Source of the DNA: Cyrtodaria siliqua
Taxonomy: Eukaryota; Mollusca; Bivalvia; Adapedonta; Hiatellidae
Length of the DNA stretch: 64,000 bases
Assembly (NCBI GenBank): GCA_037043455.1
Contig: JAWPHD010005065.1
Span: forward strand, 1 to 64,000
Direction of reading: 5' to 3'
The translations under genes were made by a program, and so were the position numbers. The notes under the pieces were generated by a model. It saw nothing but the letters and a program-made list of their open reading frames with translations, searched no databases and had not been told where the DNA came from. This document shows, one piece after another, positions 56,820-64,000 of the stretch (the stretch's first letter is position 1; each line of letters starts with the position of its first letter).

Positions 56820-57780
56820 TTAAACGCATATTTTTTCTGGGGTGTCTGGGACGCAAGAGTCATAGTATGTAAAAAGTCGGGTCCCATCCTAAAAATTTGA
56901 GGTTGCAAAAATACTTAAAGCAGATTTTTAATTTCCACTTTACAATTTCAGAGAAACCGTTTGTCGACTGATTTCCAAGAGTGAAGCTTGATTTTTTGTG
57001 AATTTTAATAGAACACTCCAACAATTCCATCAGGTTAAGAATTGCAGGATCAAAACCAGTGTAACTCCAACAAACCGACTGGCTGTTCTTGAGTCACGTT
57101 GAATAATAGACTCTGCGACACAGTGTTAATGCTCTCAAGTATATCATGAATTGATAACATTTCGAAACTAAATGAAAATTAATGAATTGGATCTAACTCA
57201 TTAATTTTCATTTAGGTAATTTCATTAGCAATTTCCAAAAGCATATAACTTTGTCATTTATAAACAGATTTTTAGTTATTTTTAGATCCAAATAAACTAC
57301 ATAACATATGATTCAAAACTATATAAGTAAAAATGATATCTTATGAAGTACTCCAGAAAAATATTTTGGGGGCCAGGTGTTCCGAACCAAACTATTGCGG
57401 CTGAAAAAATATGATTTTGTATGTATATATACCTAGTCTTATAACTTTGCAATAAAAAAATTGTTATACGATTTAAAAAGTAGTTATCCTCAGCTAAATA
57501 AATATATACAGTTACCATATTAAAGATCAAAGCTGTATTAAATAATTCCTGGACGGGGCCAGGTGTTTTTAGTGTTCAAAATAAGGCAAATTTGTGATTT
57601 TGTGTATGTTTTGCATTCATTAAATCACTTATTTCGCATCCAAATTTAAATATCTTTACTGTTTTAGGAAGTGCATATGCTAAGCTTTCCAATGATGTAG
57701 TTTTTAAAAAAAAATCTGGGGGCTAGGTGTTATATAAAATATAACAAGTAAACCCGTCCATTCTTTCACCTTTTTCCAAG
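56820..57780. repeat. Degenerate tandem repeat of about 175 bp
   Basis: GGGGGCCAGGTGTTCCG (57367), GGGGCCAGGTGTTTTTAG (57556) and GGGGGCTAGGTGTTAT (57718) recur, with GATTTTGTATGTAT/GATTTTGTGTATG between. A perfect hairpin GAAAATTAATGA..TCATTAATTTTC is at 57174-57211. Confidence 0.45.
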
Positions 57781-58538
57781 TTTTAGAACTCTCAGTTATT
57801 GTTTATAAGCCATTAAACAACATTCAGTTAGACTTTTGTTGACTCAGAAGAGACCCTATGTTAGATTAAAGGATGACCTGAGGACTGAATATAAGTTTAA
57901 ATGGTAGATAACTAGTTCTTAAAAAATGCATACGTGATCAATTTTGTATCAGAATATAATGGAATAAAATGGCACAAGAAAGGCAGAAAAACTAATACAT
58001 ATTAGCTGATGTAGTTATGTAATGTCATTTTACATTATTGAAAAAAAATAACTTTGTTTTGATTGTTTGAAAGAAACTTAAAACTACAAATTACATTTTT
58101 AGTACAGTATTGAAAACACGATATCGTTGAGAAGACCAGATTTTGAGACAGAAGTAGAATATCATACTTTGTTGAATTATATCGGGACATGGTCGATCCT
58201 AATAGATTTTATAGGAACATTTCGCCCATGAAAATGGGCGCATATGGTTCAAATGAAGTCCCTGGTGTTTTAATTGTACATACCATAGTAATATAGAATC
58301 TACTGACGTTACACCTACATACATCTACACCATACATCATGTAATTAATTTACTAACTCTACATCATGTGTACACCATTTGCGTTACAATTCTACATCTA
58401 ACTGGTAGCATAACTATATGTAGCACTCTGTCTGGGCCTCTTGTTTTAACATTAAATTGCAGATATATTTTAACTGTCACCATTAGAGGATTAATGTTTT
58501 AAGTACAAATGTTTTATTTGCTCTTCTCTTCCTTTCAG
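57780..58538. other. Upstream of MLH3, no recognised feature
   Basis: AT-rich. A promoter for MLH3 is expected further upstream because a 5'UTR acceptor lies at 58538, but no leader exon was identified. Confidence 0.35.
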
Positions 58539-58638
58539 AAGTGTGTTCTGGACTACAAAATCGATGATAAAGCATTTACCAATTCAGGGCCGATTGTTGA
58601 AATGTGACATTCGACTGCCAGTACCTTAAACGAAAATA
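58539..58638 (+). other. MLH3 5'UTR exon segment
   Basis: A pyrimidine tract and CAG at 58536-58538 (cttctcttcctttcag) form a strong acceptor just before the coding exon. The 100 bases that follow hold an in-frame TAA before the ATG, as expected of a leader. The upstream leader exon and promoter were not identified. Confidence 0.55.
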
Positions 58639-61600
58639 ATGATTCGCCAGCTTCCGGCAGATGTTCGTTCTTACCTGCGGTCAGGTGTGGCCATCACTAG
58701 CGTCACCCAGTGCGTGGAGGAGATGCTTCTGAATTCCCTGGATGCTGGAGCCACTTGTGTGGCTGTAAGGGTGGACCTGGACTGTTTCAAAGTACAGGTT
58801 GTCGACAACGGCTCTGGTATTGCTGTGGACCAACTGCAGTTACTTGGAAATAGGTATAAATACATCTGTGGCAGTTAAACAACTTTTTATATGTACTGAT
58901 GGAATGACTCCGATCAAGTGGTTACATAGGATTATATTGAGACAACTTCAGCCAAGTTCTTCTCTGATACTACAAGTCCTAGAGCTTTAAAATTTAAAAC
59001 TATCAAGATCTAATATTGGCTTATAGTCCTCTTTACATTTTGCTCAAATTTTACCCCACTACTAGGTCAAAAATGGCTCTGACAGTCCAGTTTGTCACAT
59101 GTTTAAAATAGTATAACATTCTTTATTAATAGTGTGATTGTAGCAGTCATACTGAACTCTATAAAAATAGCATTTTCTTTCCTTATAAACCTTTATACCG
59201 GTACTCATGGGATCCTAAAGAAAGCATTTTTTCCCCCATATAAACCTTTACACTCACGGGATCGTCTTGATACCCTTCAAGGTCTTGGGCCGCTCATAGC
59301 TGTAGATGAGCTGAGTTTTTGAGTATTTTACTCATACTTTATTTACAAAACCCCTCAGTTTTTATAAACTGTGAGTATCATTACTCATCAGCTTACCACA
59401 AATACTCGTAACTTTTAAAATAATGAGTATTATATTTGTATGTGTTGTCCAGTGAAACTGTTTATTCCAAATTTACAGGATGAAAATTATTCCAACCATG
59501 TGTCTAATATTAAGGTCATACAGTGTTCATTTTGTTTTTACTTAACTTCCATTTAATCAGAATAGTTGTTTCTTTTAAAATGTATTAATTCACATCCATT
59601 TTAATTTGAAAGCATGAAAAATTTGAAGAAATTGTTTAACACGAATGAGTTCCTTTTACTCATTCATTTTGGATCTGATGAGTAAATACTCACTGCAGTC
59701 AAAAATTATCTACAGCTCCGCGGCTGCTTGTTTTCCAAATATTTTAATGATTGTATCATCAAAACATTAAAAAAAAATCATATTATTGTCTACATGTATA
59801 TATAGTTTGCTAATCTGTTATTTCATAACATCTATTTTTCTGTTCAGGCTAATTACTAAGAACTATACCTGTTTCTCACAGGTATGCTACCAGTAAATGC
59901 CACACCGTGTCTGACCTGGACAACCTGCGTTACTTTGGCTACCGTGGAGAGGCCCTAGCCAGTATCAGAGACTCCTGCGGTATACTGGAAGTCAATACAC
60001 GCACAAAACAATCCAACACATCTCACTGTAAAGTCTTCCAAAATGGAAAACCGCTAAAAGTTACTGAGTCATCAGTACCTCGGCCTAGCAAAGGAACAAC
60101 AGTGACCGTCCATGACCTTTTTCAAAAATTTCCAGTACGGCGAAAATCGACCAATGAGAGTATTGAACTGGAAAGAATAAGACAGAGAATGGAAGGGTTG
60201 GCGTTAATCAGACCAGGAGTATCAGTCAGTTTACGAAATGACGCAACCGGCTGTATAGTATTGCAAACTCATAAGTGTACCAGTAGCTTGATGACCTTTA
60301 CACATCTATTTGGCTCAACAAAAGCAAGGTCATTGTCAGAGGTCAAAGGTTCAAAAGGACATTTTTTGGTTGATGGTTATATCGGTAAAGAAGGTCATTC
60401 TAAGAAGGACATGCAGTTTGTGTACATAAACGGACGCTTGGTTTTAAAAACAAGAATCCACAAACTTGTGAATCAGTGCCTCCTGAAGTCCTCAATCTTC
60501 AAGAGGAAGTACGGGCAGTCTGGAAATACTCCTGAAATGATTTCCAAACCCTCGGTGACTACCAGTCCAACAAAGAGTTCAGACAGATATCCAGTCTATG
60601 TGCTTGATGTGAAATGTCCACTGACTGAATATGATATAACATTTGATCCTGCAAAAACATTGGTTGAATTTAAAGATTGGGACACTCTATTACAGTGCAC
60701 ATCGGAACTGATCGGAAGCTTCTTGAAGAAGGAGAATTTGATCTCCAGTCCAGAAATAGATTTAAATGACAAAGTCACAGTTGAAGTAACGAAGACCGGT
60801 TCCTCAAGCAATGAAACTGTCCAAGAAATATATGCCATATCACCTTCAGATCTTAGAGACACCTTGTTTTCAAAGAGAGCAAGACGACAAGTCAAAGACT
60901 CCAAGCCATCTTCAAATGCCTACGAAACACCAGAGACAATGTCTGTAGAGACATGGAAAGCAGCAAATGAGACAAAATGTATAAACACTGAACCAGGTGC
61001 AGATTATGATAGCACCATTCATGACAGATCAGAAACTGACACCACAGAGTCGGATTTAATTGGCAAAACAACTCCTACAGGCACGACAATAACCACAGAT
61101 GAGGAAGGTGCAACTGTGGACAGTGTAGAACATGTACCAAGTGTGATTTCAAAGGAAATTAGAATCACTGAGAGAAAAAACAGTAACAGAAACAGTTCAG
61201 AACTTTCTATTGATGCCTTGAAAGAAAAAGAAATTAATGAAAAAGGAGATAATCAGTCTGCAAGGCAAATGGAAAATGTACATTTGTCATCACCAAAAAT
61301 AAAAAGTGCATGTGAAACAAGAACTAAAATTTTGGGGGAATGTCAACCTCGTCCATTTACAAATGTCTCTGTTGAAGCTTCTGATAGACCAAAATCTAGT
61401 CTGTCAGAGTACAGAAGATCAATAGGTAAACTTCATACTGCAAAAACAAACTCAGTAAATGTTGATGCGAGCCTGAAAAAAATGTCTCAGATATTACCAG
61501 GTTGTATGTTGAAATCAGAAAAAAACAATTACAGTTCATTGCAGAGATTCAGAAAACAACTTGGTATAGGAACCAATACAGACAGTTCTGAAGTGCTACA

Positions 61601-63747
61601 AAATCCTAATGAAAAAAACCAACAGCAATATAGAAGAAGGATAGAGATAGTGGACGAGATACAAAGCAATCCTGAAAAAGAATCCTACTCAAGTGGTGTT
61701 TATAGTAATGAGAATCAGAATTTCAAGGAGCCAAAGCAATTACTGAGATCAAGTATGGGGCAACCAATTGATGCTTTGGAAAGACATGAATCTGGTGATG
61801 TGAGTGCCACAAGTTTCAGGCTGGCAAGAAAGAGACCAAGTGAAGTTCTAGATTTGTGTAGGACAACAACAGCTTCAAAGCTGTCTAAACTTGTAAAACA
61901 GAGGGCGGCTACAGTTACTGTTGATCCGGAAGAAGCTCAGACTGAGAAAAAAAGGGAAACTGAATCAGTACATCAAGTAGGATGTAATTGTGGACATTCC
62001 ACTGGTTATAAAAGTGTTCATGCTTGCATGAATACTTTGGAAATTATGCCAACAAACTTTGAAGAGCAAATTGAAATGATCGACAAAGATATTGAAGCTT
62101 TATCTAAGGACATTTTGGGCAATGAACAGGATGTGATAATGGAAGTTGGTGAAAGCACAGAAAATACAATTCAAACTATAGCTGATGTGCACAACTATCT
62201 GGGTCTACTTGTTGAGCCTTGTAGTGCTTGCTCTTCAGGTAAATATTTTGAAAATTGCCATCCGAGAACCAAAGTTATGTCCTCTGCTGAAGGCATTGAA
62301 AGTGAAAAGTCATGCAAAGAAAAGAGGGTCCGCAACAATTCAGGGATGGCAAGAGAACATTTGAATGACCAGGGACTGTTTGACCACCTGAAAGAGGAAG
62401 ATAACAGCTTTGTAAGGATGGTTTCGGAAGCAAACATAAGAGGAAGTCAGTTGTTCAAAAACTTACCAGATGTTTATGAGACTACTGAGTTTACTGCTGT
62501 ACCACTAAATATGACTGTTTTGTCATCAGAAGCATCAAAAGAAAATGCAGAAAACAATGTAGCAATGGACATGGAATATTCTACACAAGGGTTTAGCCCA
62601 CATGTTCAAAGCCAATCAGGTTTGAGTGACAGAATAACAGAAATAACACTATCTCAAGAATTAAATCTAGAAATTAATAAATCTAATAAGACACCCAAGT
62701 CAGAAGGATTTTCTCCAAAATTATACAATTTCTGCGAGGAAGAAACACTTTCTTCCGTGTCAGTGAACGGTTCAATTAATTTTTCACCAGGTACTTTTGA
62801 GAACAATGATGATAGATTAATTGCCACATATGATGTGGTTCAAAATATTGATGAACTCGGAGACAGTGCAGTGAACAAGAAAGCTATTCAGAATATTCAA
62901 TTTGAATCAAATGATATATCAATTGAAACTTTAGACAATACTCAGATGAGTACAGACACACTGGAATCATCTCTGGCATGTATGAGTAGTTCAGAAAAAA
63001 ATGCAAAGGAATGCAATCAAGAAATTGAATATAATCAAGCTGAACAGTTCCTTGGTATTGCACCAAGTAGACTTCCTTGTGAAGACAATGTTAGTGATGT
63101 GGTAGATATAAATTCATTCCCATCAATTACTCAGTTACTTAATCCGGAAACACAAAACTCAACTAGCATTCCAGCTTCAAATTACAAAACTCGAAGCACT
63201 GTCAATAGAGTGACCTTTTCTGATATATTTACACCAACACAGAGTGGAAAAGAGAAATATGAGCTTGATGAAAATTGTAGTTTGCATGACGAAAGTTTGG
63301 GGGAAAACAGTCCAAACAAAAACAGTGAGAATGGAAATTGTTACAGCTTTTCTGGTTGTTCATCGTGGAGTTCATGTTATGAAAGTGAAACTGTCGTTGG
63401 TGAAAAACAAACCATAGTTGATGAGAATGAAAAAGAAACATGTGAAGACAAGCATGAAGACATTCAGAGAGATCTGGCAGATTCTGCTGATAATGATGAT
63501 ACTTTATGGGATACTGGAACAACTTTTGAAACAGAAGAAACACACTTCTTTAACATTCAGAAGTCAACTACAGTTGGTGTACAACTAAAAAGAGTTTCTA
63601 AAGATGATCCCAATATTGACCAATGTGGAGAAAGGCTGGTTGGTGAAGTATCAGAGGAGATAGGTACATTGAAACATGTAGGCCAGAAAGAAGCATTTGG
63701 GATGGTTGATTTATCTGCCAAGGAAAAACAAAGTCCATGTTCAAAAG
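58639..63747 (+). CDS. MLH3: MLH3, DNA mismatch repair MutL homologue 3 (5' part, runs off window)
   Basis: Exon 1 is 58639-58853 and exon 2 is 59882-63747 (donor GTAAAC at 63748, phase 1), about 1360 residues so far. An in-frame TAA four codons upstream and a 5'UTR acceptor at 58538/58539 support the ATG. GHKL ATPase motifs are intact: motif I with Glu28, Asn32 and Asp35 (EEMLLNSLDA), motif II DNGSG (56-60) and motif III GYRGEAL (91-97), followed by the transducer domain with GTTVTVHDLFQKFPVRRK. MIRQLPADVRSYLRSGVAIT and RYATSKCHTVSDLDNLRYFG align with human MLH3 (MIKCLS.., RYFTSKCHSV). About 1000 Ser/Glu/Asn-rich residues follow, which is the family's poorly conserved linker. Family role: MutLgamma (MLH1-MLH3), an endonuclease in meiotic crossover resolution and repeat-tract repair. 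The C-terminal metal-binding endonuclease domain (DQHA..E..E) is not in the window. If the last donor is not used, the frame ends in intron sequence at 63794. Confidence 0.93.
58854..59881 (+). other. MLH3 intron 1, with a MITE-like insert
   Basis: The donor GTATAA follows the codon remnant AG, and the acceptor ctcacag precedes GTATGCTACC. Joining the exons restores Arg-Tyr-Ala-Thr-Ser-Lys in frame. A TIR element occupies 59298-59717. Confidence 0.85.
59298..59717. mobile_element. Small TIR element in MLH3 intron 1
   Basis: The left end AGCTGTAGATGA (59298-59309) and right end TTATCTACAGCT (59706-59717) are near-perfect inverted repeats. The interior carries repeated GAGTATTTTACTC-like words and closely resembles 4303-4560, showing that it is a dispersed family. 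No coding capacity. Confidence 0.6.
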
Positions 63748-64000
63748 GTAAACATGCTGTTCACATTTATAAAGGTATTCAACGATTTCTTTAGTTTTGT
63801 TTATAAACATGTATGTACAAGAACATACTAAAGCAGAATATGCTTATTAAAATCAGAGACATATTAATAAACAGATAGGAAACTGCGTATCTTAACCAGT
63901 GAAGTAACCAAATTATCATGTGGCACCTTAACTTTTCCTTCTATCTTCTCTCTCAATTATTCACTGATTTTGATGAGAAGACATTCAAAAGATTCATAGT
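63748..64000 (+). other. MLH3 intron 2 (start only)
   Basis: The sequence after donor GTAAAC is AT-rich and has an early in-frame stop (TAG at 63792-63794). No conserved MutL C-terminal residues are seen, so it is read as intron cut by the window edge. Confidence 0.6.

Overview
The window looks like nuclear DNA of a bivalve mollusc. It is AT-rich and intron-bearing, its genes resemble conserved animal genes, and it is full of the short dispersed and tandem repeats, tRNA-derived SINEs and MITE-like elements that are common in clams and mussels. The species is not determined. No bacterial, organellar or viral genes were seen.

Three conserved genes can be built exon by exon. (1) KLHDC3, minus strand, coding exons between 18820 and 4969: a six-blade kelch protein, known in vertebrates as the Cullin-2 substrate receptor for C-terminal glycine degrons. 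(2) A ZC2HC1C-like (FAM164C) double C2HC zinc-finger protein, minus strand, 39693 to 30804, complete in three coding exons (657 aa). (3) MLH3, plus strand, from 58639: the MutL homologue of mismatch repair and meiotic crossing over. Its ATPase domain and most of its long linker are present, but the window ends before the C-terminal endonuclease domain. ZC2HC1C and MLH3 are also near neighbours in human (14q24.3), so this pair is a candidate ancient microsynteny. KLHDC3 lies elsewhere in human (chromosome 6).

Layout: 1-4.9 kb, repeats and a broken hAT-type zinc-finger exon; 5-18.8 kb, KLHDC3, with most introns filled by transposable elements (TIR elements with tandem cores, fold-backs, a 5'-truncated LINE with its target-site duplication); 19-30.6 kb, gene-poor DNA with several tandem arrays, nested inverted repeats and a decayed LINE; 30.8-39.7 kb, ZC2HC1C; 40-58.5 kb, mostly repeats (SINEs, tandem arrays, large inverted repeats), one plausible orphan first exon (52456) and a 1.2-kb TIR-flanked unit enclosing a two-exon reading frame (55371-56588); 58.5-64 kb, MLH3.

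The three genes show no obvious shared pathway: one is in ubiquitin-mediated degradation, one is of unknown biochemical role, one is in DNA repair. The most unusual content is in the transposable elements: TIR elements whose tandem cores carry nuclear-receptor-type DR1 and extended half-site motifs, interleaved inverted repeats at 51.2-52.2 kb, and the TIR unit that appears to carry spliced coding sequence. All calls are by reading alone; no database search was run.
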